Translations under genes and position numbers: made by a program
Notes under the pieces: model-generated
What the model was told of the DNA's origin: nothing
Databases searched by the model: none
Seen by the model: only the letters and a program-made list of their open reading frames with translations
Part shown: positions 42,880 through 56,000 of the stretch, one piece after another
Numbering within the stretch: position 1 is the first letter of the stretch
Layout of the letters: every line of letters begins with the position of its first letter
Source of the DNA: Lindgomyces ingoldianus
Taxonomy: Eukaryota; Ascomycota; Dothideomycetes; Pleosporales; Lindgomycetaceae
Direction: 5' to 3'
NCBI RefSeq assembly: GCF_010093535.1
Contig: NW_022985166.1
Span: 1,268,818-1,332,817, forward strand
Length of the DNA stretch: 64,000 nt

Positions 42880-43323
42880 GTAACTTGAATATCATACATC
42901 CCTACCACGAAAGGCCTCATGCTAGTAAGCATATTCTCAACCTGCAACTCATCATTGTAGTTTGGGAAAACTTGATGAATCACATCTGCAAGCTATCGAA
43001 TCGAGTATCGCACTGTGAAATGCGCCTTCGAACATTCCCAGTACTCAGGATTCCAGCCTGCACACTCCCAATCACGATACCCGAAATCTTTCCTCTCTTA
43101 TCCACAAAAATATTTTTATATTGAGGTCTGCATGAGTGAAAACGATTTTGTGTTTGACACTATGCGATATCGAAACCTGTTCCAATGCGTTTTCGTTCAA
43201 GAAAAGACCCCCCATTAGGTGCTCATTGAATTCGGCCTCGTCGCGGGATCTCAGCTCTCTACTCCTCGAATCAGCAATACGCCAATCTAGAATGCCACCA
43301 CCCAAGGGGTTACATATCCACAT
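42880..43323 (-). pseudogene. Fragment of an APH/kinase-like phosphotransferase
   Basis: The minus strand reads HKIVFTHADLNIKIFL, which corresponds to the HxDLxxxNIL catalytic loop of aminoglycoside-phosphotransferase/choline-kinase-like enzymes. After a frameshift it continues YRDWECAGWNPEYWE and SKAHFTVRYSIR-stop-LADVIHQVFPNYNDELQV, matching the DWExAGWYPEYWE block of fungal members. Only the C-terminal catalytic half remains, with at least one frameshift and two stops (TAA, TAG). The N-lobe is absent upstream. Confidence 0.7.
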
Positions 43324-43659
43324 CTAGACTTTACACTAGACGGTCGGGCCTTAGATAGTGGACAATTCTAGAAGCTTGAGGCGAGTTCGTTCAGGTGCAA
43401 AATGCGGGCGCGGCTGGCTGTGCTTCGCCTGCACTGGAACATGGGCATTGCGGCGAAGCTAAGATACCCACCGATTGAGCGGTTATAGATGGAAGAAAGG
43501 TTCTCACGGCAATTGCAGATCTTGCATGGAGAAATTTCAGAGCATTAGGCTGGAAGAATTTCCCTCTCGTTAGGGATTTCTGGGAGGTGTATTGAACGGT
43601 AGGGTAATATATCCCAGTTACTCTTCGTATATCCATTGCTCCAAAACTCAATGCAGTAG
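43324..43659. other. No gene seen
   Basis: The minus-strand open frame at 43391-43681 overlaps the end of the M28 relic in another frame and has no domain of its own. Confidence 0.35.
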
Positions 43660-44800
43660 TACTATTCGTAAGAAGTACCAATTATAACATCATGGACACC
43701 CATATCCAACCGCCCTCCCTTACTGATCGTCTCCCTAACTGCCTCCTTCAACGTCTCAAAATCTCTACCGCCATCTTCCTCGCCTGCATTAGTCAGATCC
43801 ATAACGGCCTGAAAAAAATTCCCACCATACCCATTATCGACCCCTGGCACACTTATCACATTCTTGAACGTTTCTCTGCCCGGCAACCACCCGCACGCAT
43901 ATCCCCTCAAGTAGTCCCTATCTTTGGAATTCACGACTTCAAGCAGGACACTGTCGTTGAAAACCTCACCTGCTGTGCAACTCTTAAAATACTTGCTGCC
44001 TGTGTTACGAAATCTTCAATCGGGTTAGTAATTAGACGAAGATCTAGGTCATGGAAATCTGACTCCGTTACGGTGCCATTGAGTTCCGAGAGGTAAGATT
44101 CAAGGACTGTGACGGTGTTGGGGAGGTCCTAGGGAATGAGTGTGTCGTCGGCAGTATGGTAGAGGATGACGGAAAGTCATTGGCCCACTGCAGTATGGAT
44201 ATGGAAACCAGGGTCCCCAAGGCGGACATCCAGTGGTAGCAATCTTGATTGGAGTGGTAGTGGTAAATGGGGTCGGTGGTGCCGCTGTCGGAGCCGATGT
44301 CGATCTGGGGTAGTGCTAATGTGATGCTGTATATTAGGAAAGATATAGATATCTCCTCGGCCGTCCTCTCAAACCTGGTTCTATTCCTCGGGGATCTTTC
44401 GGGTGTTGCGAAGGAGCTGTACTATTGAGTTTCTCAGACAAAATTTGGGGAAGTAAGCAGAACCATGAAATCACACAGCTAATGCTATTCTCATACAAAC
44501 TTGCATAATCGCACCTTTTCCCAGCGGACCAATACCTCCCTCCGTCGTATTATACCACACATCATTCAATGTCTTAAACTCCCCTCACAATGTGTCAGGG
44601 AATAGGGTATTCTTCATCCGTTCCACGACAAAGGTTTGGAGTTCTCCGGAGCTAGAAAAAGCAGTTAGTGGACCAAAGACTCCGATGTCGATGTTGAGGT
44701 AGGGCGACGACGACAACGGCAAGCCAGGGGAGATGGGATTTGACCCATTCGGTTAACCCTTAGAGACCGAATTCTTTAGTATGCCTAGATCCCAGGACAT
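43660..44800 (-). pseudogene. M28 peptidase (glutamate carboxypeptidase-like) pseudogene, C-terminal half
   Basis: On the minus strand: SPYLNIDIGVFGPLTAFSSS, then TFVVERMKNTLFPDTL-stop-GEF and LNDVWYNTTEGGIGPLGKG, then IDIGSDSGTTDPIYHYHSN followed by YHWMSALG. After frameshifts there are TVLESYLSELNGT-like residues, RDYLRGYACGWLPGRETF and NVISVPGVDNGYGGNFF. This is the second half of a transferrin-receptor-like/M28 zinc carboxypeptidase, including the region around GSDSGxTDPxYHYHS and the dimerisation domain. The N-terminal half with the remaining zinc ligands is missing, because the AT-rich block begins just upstream. Frameshifts and stops make it dead. Confidence 0.8.
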
Positions 44801-44879
44801 TGTGGCTTGAAATTATCTGGAACAGTGTGTCCAACCGTTAGTTACAGAGCCTTTTGGAGGCTGTATAGTACAGTTACGG

Positions 44880-45839
44880 AAGAGGAGGCTGTTACTAACT
44901 AACTGTACGGAGGATATGACGTTAGTGTACAGTTAGGATACAGTAACTAAAGTATATTAAAGTATTATAAAGTAATTGCGCTAAAGCTAAAGACTATACC
45001 TAATTAAAAAGTTATAATACCTTTTATAAGATCTACTGTTGTTAATCTTACTATTTTAATGTACTCTATAAGCTTAGTTAGCTTACTAGTAATAGTATTA
45101 TTATATAACTAATTCTTCTATAGTTAAAAAGCCTTTATTATTAACACTAATAGTTAATTTCTTTTTATTATAATAATCTTCTTAGCCTATAAGAAGCACT
45201 GCTTGCACTTATATAAAGTTACTAAGATTAATAGAAAATTAAGGGCAATTTTATAAAAAATAAAGTAGTAAAGTTAACTTTACTACTACTACTACTTAAG
45301 CAGCTAAGTAAGTAGCTAATCTCTAGTATACTTATCTTTTACTAAGGAATTAAAGTAAAAGTTTAACTTATTAACTTTCTACCTTCTCTTTAAGCTACAA
45401 CTCTTGTTGTTATAAAAAATAGTAAGGTTAACTAAGAAGGCTTTTTTAAGGCGCTTATTATATAGGTTGCTGTAAGCTACTAAAAGCTTCTTTTATAATA
45501 TCTCTAGCAACACTGCCTTTTTTTTCTCCTTTTTCTTCTTAAAGGTCTCTAAGTAGTGTGTATAGATCTTCTAGATAAATAACTTTATATACTTATACTA
45601 AAATAAGTAGTGTTTCTAGTAGTCTTTAAACTAGAGAAGGCAGAGAGATAGGTTAAGAATAGTTGCTACACAGTAGTAAAAGATCTTTAGCTCTAAAACA
45701 AAAGTTTTCTAGTACATAGTAAGCTTCTTAATGCTAAAGGCAACGCTGTTTTTAAAGTAGTTACTGTAGTGCTTATAAAATAAGCGCTCTCTTTATACTC
45801 TAAGCTTATTATTAATTACCTGTAAGTATATAATTATTT
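44880..45839. repeat. Old RIP-degraded repeat, left of the copia insertion
   Basis: The sequence turns sharply AT-rich at about 44.95 kb. Before that, words around 44866-44935 (tacagttacgg, aactgtacgg, gtgtacagttagg) repeat in both orientations and may be an element end. The copia element is inserted at 45835-45839, so this repeat is older than copia and may continue at 52017. No family is recognisable. Confidence 0.5.
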
Positions 45840-46105
45840 TGTTAAATGGACTCTCTGCTAGCTAGCACTTAGTATCAGCAAATGCGTACAAGACAGAGAG
45901 GTTTGCACAGTGTAAACATTGCACAAAAGTGTTAGGTAACTAGTGTTAATTACTTCTTATTTTTTCTTTATATAAAGAAAAAGGGGGATATCTAGATGTT
46001 TGCGCATAGAGGTTTGCGCATAAGCATTATGTAACATAGATACGTGATCCTGCTTGTGCGTGATTGCTTATATCTAAGCTGCGACGCTGCTGCTATGTAC
46101 AGACA
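45840..46105 (-). repeat. 3' LTR of the copia element
   Basis: 266 bp, same length as the other LTR. It carries more C-to-T and G-to-A changes than its partner (for example tttgcgcataag versus ttcgcgcacaag). It is the 3' LTR because the element reads on the minus strand. Confidence 0.85.
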
Positions 46106-49100
46106 CTAGCAACTTTTCTTTTTATCTAAAGAGTTGCCTTTTATACACATTACCTCCTTTTTATTTATATAAGTCTATTTAATTATGTTCTACTTTTACT
46201 TTACTTTATTTATTAGAACTTGCCTTAGTAATACTGTGCGTTAGAATAAGCTAGTTATACTATATAAATAGCTTTTTTTTTTATCCTTTACTTTCTAAGC
46301 TTTACTATATAATCCCCTAGCTTTTTTCTCTTTTTATATAGTGCTAACAGTAACAGATCTTTATAATAAAAAAAATAAGTGCGTATAATATAAAAAAAAT
46401 AAAATAAAGAAAAATAGGCCTTATATAAAAGCATTATTAGTCTAGTTAGTCTAAGGCATCTTTGCGCATAGAATCTAGCTAGTCTACAGATGCTTCTATC
46501 TAGACAGAGAGGTAGTTAGTTAGGACTAATAATTAAAAAGCCTAGTTTAGTGTTTTTTTATATATACATCTACTAAGTTATTTTTACTATTAATTTACTT
46601 TATTTTAGTAATTTCTTTTTTCTTATATAATTTATAAAGTAATATAATATTAATTATAAGTTACTTTTTACTAGTAGTGCTTAGCTTAATAAGGTAATTA
46701 TATAGAAACTTTAAATCTATGCAGATTACTACTAAAATTAGTAGTAGTTTAAGTGTTTATATAATTTACTATAGAGTTATACTAAAAGTAATTATATTAT
46801 TAAACTTTTTAACTATTTTATATAGTTTACTAGTAAGAACACTTCTAGTTACTCTTTTACACTTAGTAGAATTCTAGTGTATAATGTTACCTAGTATTTT
46901 AAAGTAGTTACTTTACTTTATATAGTTTTTATTACTTAATATAATTAAAAATTTTAGCTATAAGCTAAAGTTTTTATTATTAGTAAATAATTTATTTATA
47001 AAGATAAATAGCTTTGCATAATTAAGCTATAATAGTAAAAAGGTAAAACTATGCTTACTATTATTTATCTACTATTAAATTTATGTGTTAAGTGTGTTAA
47101 TGTTATTATGTAAAAAGTTTATAGTTTATGTAGTAATAGATAAGTTAAATGCTGCCTCTAGTTAACATATAGATGTAATATATACCCCTTTTACATATTA
47201 CTTAATATATTATTATGCAGCATTTTTATTTTTTAAGTTAATTATATAAAGGTAGCTTACTTATTCTTTCTAAGTAAAAACTACTATGTTATGCATAAGT
47301 TTAATTCTTCTACTATTAAACTTAATAGGCTACTTTTTTACTAAAATAGTCTTACTTTTTATATAAAACTTTACTTTTTATAGTTTTTTTTTTCTTTTTA
47401 TATAAAATTTTTTATTATAATACTTAAAGTGTTGTCTATTTATAAGCTAGTAATACTAAAGGTGTGCTCTTCTTTATTAGTAATTAAAAAGTAAAAGTTG
47501 TATAAAAAGATGTGCATGCGCAGCTTTTTTTTATAGTAGTTATAATATGTTTTAAACTAATATAGTCCTAATTTAGTAGCTTTATATAAGGGTTATATAA
47601 CCTAGAGTATTATATTTAGTAAAAAGCTCTAGCGCATCTTCTTTAGTAGCTTTGTGTACAGTGTGCGCATAAGCTTATCTATTAATTAAATGTATACTTA
47701 TATAATATTATATAGTTTAAAATGCATTTTATATATAGCTTTTAAGCTTACTTTTATAGCTAAAAGTAGTCTCTAGCTTATTCTCTAAATAGTTAGTAAC
47801 TAGGTAAGAATTTCTCTCTTCTTTTTATCTAAGTAGCTAGTAAACACTAGGCAGGATTTTTTATATAGTTAAGTTATTTTACCTTTTACTTTTTATATAA
47901 AGCAAAGGTTAAAAATCTAACTTTTATGCTTTATTAAGTTATATACTATAACTTTAAAAGTGCTATTAGTAATTAAAGTGTTTATCTTTATGTAGTTTAA
48001 TTTCTTAAATAGTTTTTTAAGTATAGTAATTATACTATTTATATAAAGCTTAATAAATAAGGCCTAATTATTTTTTTTCTTTTAAGTTAGAAATACTTAG
48101 TCTAGACTTTATGTAAGTTTTTTTTACTTTTTACTTCTTTTAGTATCTATATCTTCTCTTTACACTAGTGCAGCATTACTATTTTAAGAGGCTTAGTCTG
48201 TAGTAGGCTTTAGTTCTCCCTTTATAATATTTTTATAAAGCTGTTTTCTTTTTCTTTTCTTTAAAAGATCTTTTTATATAGGAATTAGTTTATCTAAGTT
48301 ATTTATTATAGGTAAGTTGTTTTTTTTTTATAGTACAGTTTAACCTATGTATATTAGAGCTTTAGTAAGCTATTTTTTCTTTTAATAATAATATTTTTTC
48401 TTTTAATGCTCTTAATTTTATATAGGCTAGTCTAGCCTTTTTTCTTTCTCTATGCTATAATTTTTAAGCTAAAGGAGAAGTTAAAAACTTTATACATTAT
48501 AAAGCTATTATAAGTGTTAATTATATAATTAATGTTTACTTTTATATAGTTTTTTTAAAGTATCTTTATTACCTTTTATACAGCGCTTACTTATGTAATA
48601 ATGTCTAGTAATAGTAAAAAGTTTAAGTTAATTCTTAAGTATGCTCTAAAGACTAGTAGTGTAGGTACTAGACTATGTAGGCTAGCTGTGTTATTTAGAG
48701 CCTTAACTGCTATCTACAGAATAGCCTTATTATCTGTACAGTTACCTAGCTTAGTCTTTAAGATGTTAAACACTTGTTAAAGAAGTGTGTGCGCGCGCTT
48801 AACTTTTCTAACTGCCTAATGTGCTTTTATAGGCATTTACTTACATATAGCTCTTATAATTTTTGCATAAGCTTAAAAATTCTTTAAAGCAAAGTTTATA
48901 CTAGAGTTATATATAATATAGTCTAAAGGTTTTTAATAGGTGTTAATCTAGCATTTACATAGTGCATCCTAGGTATCTTGTGTAGACATAGATTTTAGAA
49001 ATGTAGCAGCCTAAAATAATATGTCTATATTAATAATATATAAGACATTTTTATTATTAATTTATATAACATTAATAATAACTTTTTAGTTAAAGTAGGT

Positions 49101-51745
49101 ATTATTTTTAATTATAAACTTAAATCTTTATAAATCCTAGTTATATAATTAGTAGAGGTAGCAGAACTTCTTAATCTCTTCTAGCACTGCAGCATTAATG
49201 TTGTAGCTAGCGCTAGTTAGCATCTTCTAGAGTCTTTCTATGCAGGGGTGTCTAAATTAGCAGTAAAGGCAGTAAAGTTTTAATTTAGTAAAAAAAGATA
49301 TAAATTCTTTTTTACTAATATTAAAAAAAAGTGTTTTTATTTTTATATAATAAAGACAGTAGTTTTATCTTTATATATAATAATATTTAGAATGTTATTA
49401 AAGTACATACCTATTTAGTCTACGTCTGCTAGAGATAGTAGGAACAGTGTTAAAGTGTCTAGAATGTAATATGTTATGTTACTAACTAAGTTAGTAATTT
49501 ATATAGTACTAATTAATTCTATTAATTTTTATTTTTTAAAGCTAATACTCTTTTTTTTTAGTGTTTAGTCTACTTTTATATAAAAGAATTCTTGTAGGTA
49601 TACTTTAAGTTATAACTTCCCTATAGTAGAGATTCTTACTACGCTAGTATCCTATAGTTTACCTTAGTATACTATACAGTATTAATCTTTAAGAATAAAC
49701 TATTCTGCGTATTCTTTAGGTTCTAGGCTATAGATGTCCTCTGCAGTTGCACAGTAAAGAAATATAGCATTAGTAAAGTAGTTAATAATCTTCTTACTTT
49801 TTTTTTATTTAGGTTATTATTATTATGCAACTTTTTTTTTTGCTCTAGTTTACCTTTAAACTTTTAAATGTACATATTTACTTTCTTATATATTAGTGTT
49901 TTGTTATAGAATTCTTAATATAAAAAGATATATTAGTGTTTTACATAAAATTAATTTATATAAAATTAATTTATTAACTAACATTTTTTCTTATAATAAA
50001 TAAAGCATTACTTTAATTATATAAAGGACTATAGTTTAAATAATTCTCTATATTCTCTTAAGCTTCTTCTATGTTATTAATAGCTATGTGTACATAGTAA
50101 GCTATATTGCCTATTAGTGTAGTACATGTTTTAGAATTTATTTATAAATGCATTATTTTATTAATTAATTATAACCTAAAGTGCTAAATAAAGGTTACTA
50201 TACAGTGCCTTATATATAAGCTTAATTAAGAACATTACTTATTTAAGTTTAAGTTACTCTTAGCATACTTATATAATAGTAGTGTAAAGTAGTATCTTAC
50301 TTTAGAATTATAAACTAAAAGCTTTTTATATAAAAGTAAGTTTATTAATTATAGCTTTAAAAGCTTTATATAGAGTTTTTATAAAGTTTTTTTACTTACT
50401 TTATGTAAAGCTTATTATTATCTAATCTATCTAATACTAGTTATAGTTTATGTTAGTATTAAAGTAATTACTAAGCTACTTATATAGTAACTTTTATAAT
50501 TATTTTAGACTAATATTATAAAAGTAGAACATGTATGCGCACTTTTTAAAAATATTAGAAAAGATGCTTACATATAATGCCTTAAAAATAGTAAGGTATT
50601 AGTAAAGCTTAATAAATACTATAGCCTTATTAGCTAAGATATTATATAGTTACTTTATGTAGTTATTCTTTTTTCTTTATGCCTTTTAAAATTATATAAC
50701 CTTCTTAGGTGTAAGGTTCTTTACTATAATATCTTATATAAGTAAAAGTTAGTATAGATTATATAATAATTAAATTATATATAGTAGGTACAAGCTTTAA
50801 AGAATCTTATGTAGAGCTATAGCTATAGGAATATGTAGCTGCCTAGTTATGCTCTTGTACAGTAAGCTATTACAAAGTAGTTATACTAATTACAGAGAAA
50901 GTATTAGGTCTATAAGTAATTTATATAAAAACATCTTTTATTACATTAAAACTAGTAATAGTAGTAATAGTTTTATATAATGTTCTAGTAAAATAGTAAA
51001 CATGTGTTCTTTTTTTATAAGTTTATATAGTGTAGTAGCCTTTATTATGTTTTTTTTAAAGCTAATGCTTTTATTTTATAAAGTAGTAATTAGTTTTTAT
51101 AAAAATAGTTAGCTAAAATTTTTAAAGTATATAAGCTTTTACTTTATAAAGTTATTTTAAAAGTTTTTAAGTGTATATATGTTTATTACACTTAACACGC
51201 AGAGTTTTATAATTAAGTTAGCTATATATAAATTAAGCTTTTTTTTAAGTGTATTATCTAATAGTTTAATTTTATTTATTTAATTTTTAATATTTATCTA
51301 CTTTGCTAAAGTCTTTGCTAAGATACCTATAAAAAGTATATATTAGTTATACATTAATATGTTATGCTAGCTAGTTATAGATAGAGCTAGTGTTGCTTAT
51401 TACTTTATAGTAGTTAGTTATGTGTTATTGCGCACTGTCTTACTTTTTATTGTACGCTACCTCTAAACAGCCTTATGCAAAAAGATAAAACAGACCTCTT
51501 AGTGTTAAACAAGCACTACTATTTATATAATACCTTTAAACAGTATTATATAGACAGGTTTTTTACTTTTACTTAAGTAACTAAATAAAGATTTATAGCT
51601 ACTTATATATAAATTAAACTTTATCTTTACTCTTACTAATTTATAGTTAAAGTAGTAAGGAAAAGAATTCTTTTTATACATAAACTTTTAAATAAAAAGG
51701 TATAAAAAAAGCTTTCTTTTTTATAGTATTTAAACTACTAATTAG

Positions 51746-52011
51746 TGTTAAATAGACTCTTTACTAGCTAGCACTTAGTGTTAGCAAATGCGTACAAGAC
51801 AGAGAGGTTTGCATAGTGTAAACATTGCACAGGGGTGTTAGGTAACTAGTGTTAATTACTTTTTGTTTTTCCTTTATATAGAGGAAAAAGGGGATATCTA
51901 GATGTTTGCGCACAGAGGTTCGCGCACAAGCATCATGTGACATAGATACGTGATCCTGCTCGTGCGTGATCGCTTGTATCCAGGCCGCGACGCTGCTGCT
52001 GCGTACAGACA
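51746..52011 (-). repeat. 5' LTR of the copia element
   Basis: 266 bp, starting TGTTAAAT and ending ACAGACA. It keeps more CpG and CpA than 45840-46105. An 82-codon open frame inside it is chance and is not a gene. Confidence 0.85.
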
Positions 52012-52016
52012 TATTT

Positions 52017-52769
52017 ACTATAAGCTGCTGTAGCCTAATTTACTAGTGCTACTTTTAAAGTGTTTAGTTATTTTATAAAAGATCTCTAAGAAGTCTTTTA
52101 TACACTCTACCTCTACTTATTTATTATTAGTAAGGCTGTTAAGTAGAGAATTATAACTATTATTTTTAATATTATTATTAACCTTGTTAGTAAGGCCTGT
52201 GTTATAGCGCTTAGATTAGATAAAGCGCTAGATAGGCTCTTTAAGTTTAAAACAACATAGAATTATAAGATAAATAAAATGCCACTGTACACTGCTATCT
52301 TATAGTAGATTTAGTGTACTAAAGCTCTAGAAGACATCCTTTTTACTTAGTGTAGTTATAATAGCTGTAAAGCTATTATAATGCTTATTTAAGCAAAGGA
52401 CTAAGTTATAGAAGTTATAAAGCTTTTTAATAACTTTATGCTGTTAATAAAGCTTAAATTAATTTTAAAAAGCTATATTAGCTAGCTTTTGTTTTTACAG
52501 GCTTATATTATTACTATAGATAACTGCCTTAACAATAATTTAGATAGTATAGCTAGCGCAGTGTATTTAGTTATTACTGCTAAAGTTAAGGTTTATGTGT
52601 AAGTTAAGATAATTAATAAGCTAGATATTATTATTTAACATGTTATCTGCTATAAAGCAGTAGAATTTTAACTTAATATTATACTTCTAAAGAACCTTAA
52701 TAATAGTATGTGCTTAATTTGCGCTAGTCTTGTTGCTATATAAGTTTTTAAAGCTAATAAGTAGGTCTT
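52017..52769. repeat. Old repeat between copia and gypsy elements
   Basis: AT-rich sequence between the two insertion sites, probably the continuation of the older repeat at 44880-45839. The last 5 bp (GTCTT) are the left target duplication of the gypsy element. Plus-strand translations contain readable Leu/Lys/Asn stretches with many stops, but no family is recognisable. Confidence 0.5.
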
Positions 52770-53087
52770 TGTCACGATTATGCACGAGTAAGGTTATAGA
52801 GCTTCGCGGAGGTCTAGTTTAATTACTACGTGAGGTATTATAGTAGGTACAAGACGTTGTGTAAGGAACAGAAAAGTTTAAAAAAAAATTAGTAATTAAA
52901 TACTTAGCTTAAAAGTCTAAGCGCTTTAAGTATAAATTAAGCTTATTTTAGGTTTAGTTAGTGTTAAGGCAGTTTATACTTAAGTTTATGTCTATGTTAT
53001 GTTATATTTATGTTAGATGTGCACTAATAATACTCTAGTACACGTCTAATACAGTTATGTCTAGGATCTAGGGAGGATACTGTAACA
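52770..53087 (-). repeat. 3' LTR of the first gypsy element
   Basis: 318 bp, starting TGTCACGATTATGCACGAG and ending in ACTGTAACA. It keeps several CpG and CpA sites that are TpA in its partner at 58110-58427 (for example cttcgcggagg versus ctttgtaaagg). Confidence 0.88.
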
Positions 53088-56000
53088 GTACCTCCCCTCT
53101 TATTAAAAAGAGAATTCTTTATATTAGTAGTTCTAGCATTAGGTTATTTTTATTAGAGTACAGGTTTAGTTTAGATAGGTATTAAGCGTAGAATTAGGTT
53201 ACTGCAGAGTTCTCTTACAAGGCTTCTATAGGTTTTTATAATAGTTTATTATATCTAGTCTATTTTATAAGGTATTTATAAATACATTTTTTTTTATTAA
53301 ACTAGATCTATTTAATAACTTTTATAACATATTTTAGTTTATTATTTATAATAATAAGTTTAGGTAGTAAGTTTAGCTGTCTAGGTAGATAGTTAGATTT
53401 AAAGGCTGCTTAGCGCAGCAATAATATGTAGAACATAGGGTGTATCTTTATGCTGTTAGGTAGAATTAATTAGTAAGTATATAATAAAACTATATAGGCT
53501 ACTATAAAAGAGCTAAAGTTTTTTTAATTAAGTTTCTTTAATTATTAGTTTATTTAGATATTTCTAGTGTCTAGCTAGACCTTCTTACTAGCTGCATACA
53601 TAGGGGTAAGAGTTTAAAATTAGTTTATGTACTCTTATTAAAAAGCTTAAGCTTATATAAGCTTTTTATAAATATATTTAAATATATTTTAAATCTTGTT
53701 AATAAGTCTATTTACATTTATTACTTATACAGATTAATAAGTTAGTTAAAGAGTATTTATAAGTAGTTTAAATTTTATTTAAAAGTAGTATTTATAGTTT
53801 ACTAAGAATAAAAATACTTATATTAATTTAAATATTATATTATTAGCTTTAAACTATGCTATAGCTAACTATTTTACCTAGTTATCTTACTAGTAGTTTG
53901 TGTATACTTATAAGACTTATTTTATTATAGTGTTTATGTTCTTAGTCTAGCTGTTAGTCTCTAGGTAAAAAGCTGTAGATAGATAGAAGATAATTTAAAG
54001 CTATTTACAGAGTTTGTTCTAAAAGGCTAAGACAAACTGCGTACCTCTATCTAATATAATTATGTTAGGCAGGCTATAGTAAACTTATACATATTAGTAG
54101 AATAACTAAGCTATATTAAAGGCAGTTATAAAGAAACATAGTATTAAGTGTTAATACTTAGTTAAGTAATTAACAACTACTATAATATTTATATACCTTT
54201 TAAATAAAGGTAAGTTTATAATAAAATTAATTAATATATCTTTTTAAGCTTATTTAAAGATTAAAAGTAGTTTAAGTAAGCTATTATACTTTTTTTAAAA
54301 GGCCTTTACTTTACAGCAAGTATAGCAACATAATACATATTAGCGTATAGTATAGAACATGTAGGGCTAGTAGTACTCTCTTTATAGTAAGTTAAAAGTC
54401 TTTTCTTTGCCTAAGTGTTCTCTAACAGGCAAGTTATATATAATTTAGAGTAGTTTAATTCTTAGTTTATTAAAATTAAAAATTATAAGTTAGTTATAGT
54501 AATATAGCTTACTATTTTAGTTTTTATAGTTAGCTAGTGTTACCTTTTTTAACTAACTAGCGCTGTTTTAAAGCAGGTCTAAAGTTTTTTAAATAAATTT
54601 ATTATTTAAATACTTATTAGTAATAATTTAATTAATTATCTAATTTATTTTATTTAAGTTAAGGTCTAAAAATAGCTTAAGTTAAAGTAAAGTTTAGTGT
54701 TAAGCCTTTTACACTTTTTTTTAAGTAGAGACATTTTAGAATTACTTTATAAAAGCATCTAGTTTCCCTCTATCTTAACTAGAATAATAAGTAATCTTAA
54801 AATTAAAATAAGATAAGTATTTAAACTAATAAGCTTATTAGTAGCTAAGTTATTTTATAGTTATAAAGTACTATAAGTTTTTATAGTTAAATAAAACCTA
54901 TATTAGATGCGCTATACTTTTTAGTTTAGGTTACTATTATTTAAAGCAGTGTACTATAGTAAGTAATTTTTTATTATAAATCTTATAATTACCTTCTACA
55001 GGACTTATTCTTTTTAAAAAGTATGTAATAGGCCTAATAGTCCTATCTAGCTTAGTCTAAGAAAGAACTTCTGCTACTACATAGTCTAAGGCATTAGCTT
55101 TTACAAGTATTAGTAGTTTAAAGTTAAAGTAGTAGAGTATTAAAGCTTTAGTAAAAGCTTTTTTTAGCTAGTTAAAAGACTATTAGTAATTTAAGTTAAA
55201 GTTAAATTAAACTTTTTTTTTAGTAAGTGTAATTATAAAGCTTACTAGCTATAAAAAGTTGTTAATAAATTATTAGTAAAAGTTAGTAAATTTTATAAAA
55301 GCTTAAATATTTTTTATGTTCTTTAGGTATTACTAATCTAGCATAGTCTAAACCTTAATAGGGTTTATTTAGATGCTATTTATAAAAATTACATATTCTA
55401 AATATGTAACTTTTAATTAGTAGAACTTATATTTGTCTATATTAAGTTATAGACCTACTTCTTCTATAGCCTTTAGCACTAAGCATATATGCTATTTATG
55501 CTCTAAAAGGCTATTACTATAGATTAGAATATTATTAATATACATAGTGTAGAACATGTTTAGGTAGGGTTAGAGTAAGTTATTTATAAAATGTTAAAAA
55601 GTACTAGGCGTGTTAGCTAAGCTAAAAGGCATTACTAGGTACTTAAATAGTCTATATTAGGTCTAAAATGCTGTTAGCTACTTATTACCCTTTACTATCT
55701 TTAGCTTATTAAAGGTAGTAATAATATTTAACTTTATAAAATACTTTACTTTACTTAGTTAGCTTAAAGTTTCTTATAAAAAAAAATTAAGTATTAGTTT
55801 TTAATAATAATAGTGTTTAGTTCTTAGTAGTTAACATAAAATTAAAGCCTACCTCTAGGTTTTTTTATAAATAGTATAAGTAACACTACTAGTAAAAAGC
55901 TAGCTTAAATAAACTTTTTTTTTAAGTTTTTATTAAAGTATTTTTAAAGCACTTTTAATTTATTTAGTAACATTTTATATAGTAGCCTATAACTAGGTTG

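Larger units (their letters stand above)
45840..52011 (-). mobile_element. Ty1/copia LTR retrotransposon, complete but RIP-dead
   Basis: Two 266-bp LTRs (45840-46105 and 51746-52011), each starting TGTTAAAT and ending ACAGACA, enclose 5640 bp. A 5-bp target duplication TATTT lies at 45835-45839 and 52012-52016. The minus strand at about 49260-48840 reads FRHPCIERL, MLTSASYNINAAVLEEIKKF, KFIIKNNTYFN and AATFLKSMSTQDT, the integrase zinc and core regions of fungal copia elements. The reverse transcriptase start is seen at about 47990-47820 (LIANSTFKVIVYN-like, then FNLCFI, then YKKSCLVF). Integrase before reverse transcriptase defines Ty1/copia. Stops are dense at former Gln, Arg and Trp codons. 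Confidence 0.85.

Noticed and set aside
43391..43681. 96-residue minus frame
   Set aside because: Overlaps the M28 relic's 3' end in another frame, no recognisable domain.
51764..52012. Open frame inside an LTR
   Set aside because: Lies wholly inside the copia LTR and is not conserved in the partner LTR.
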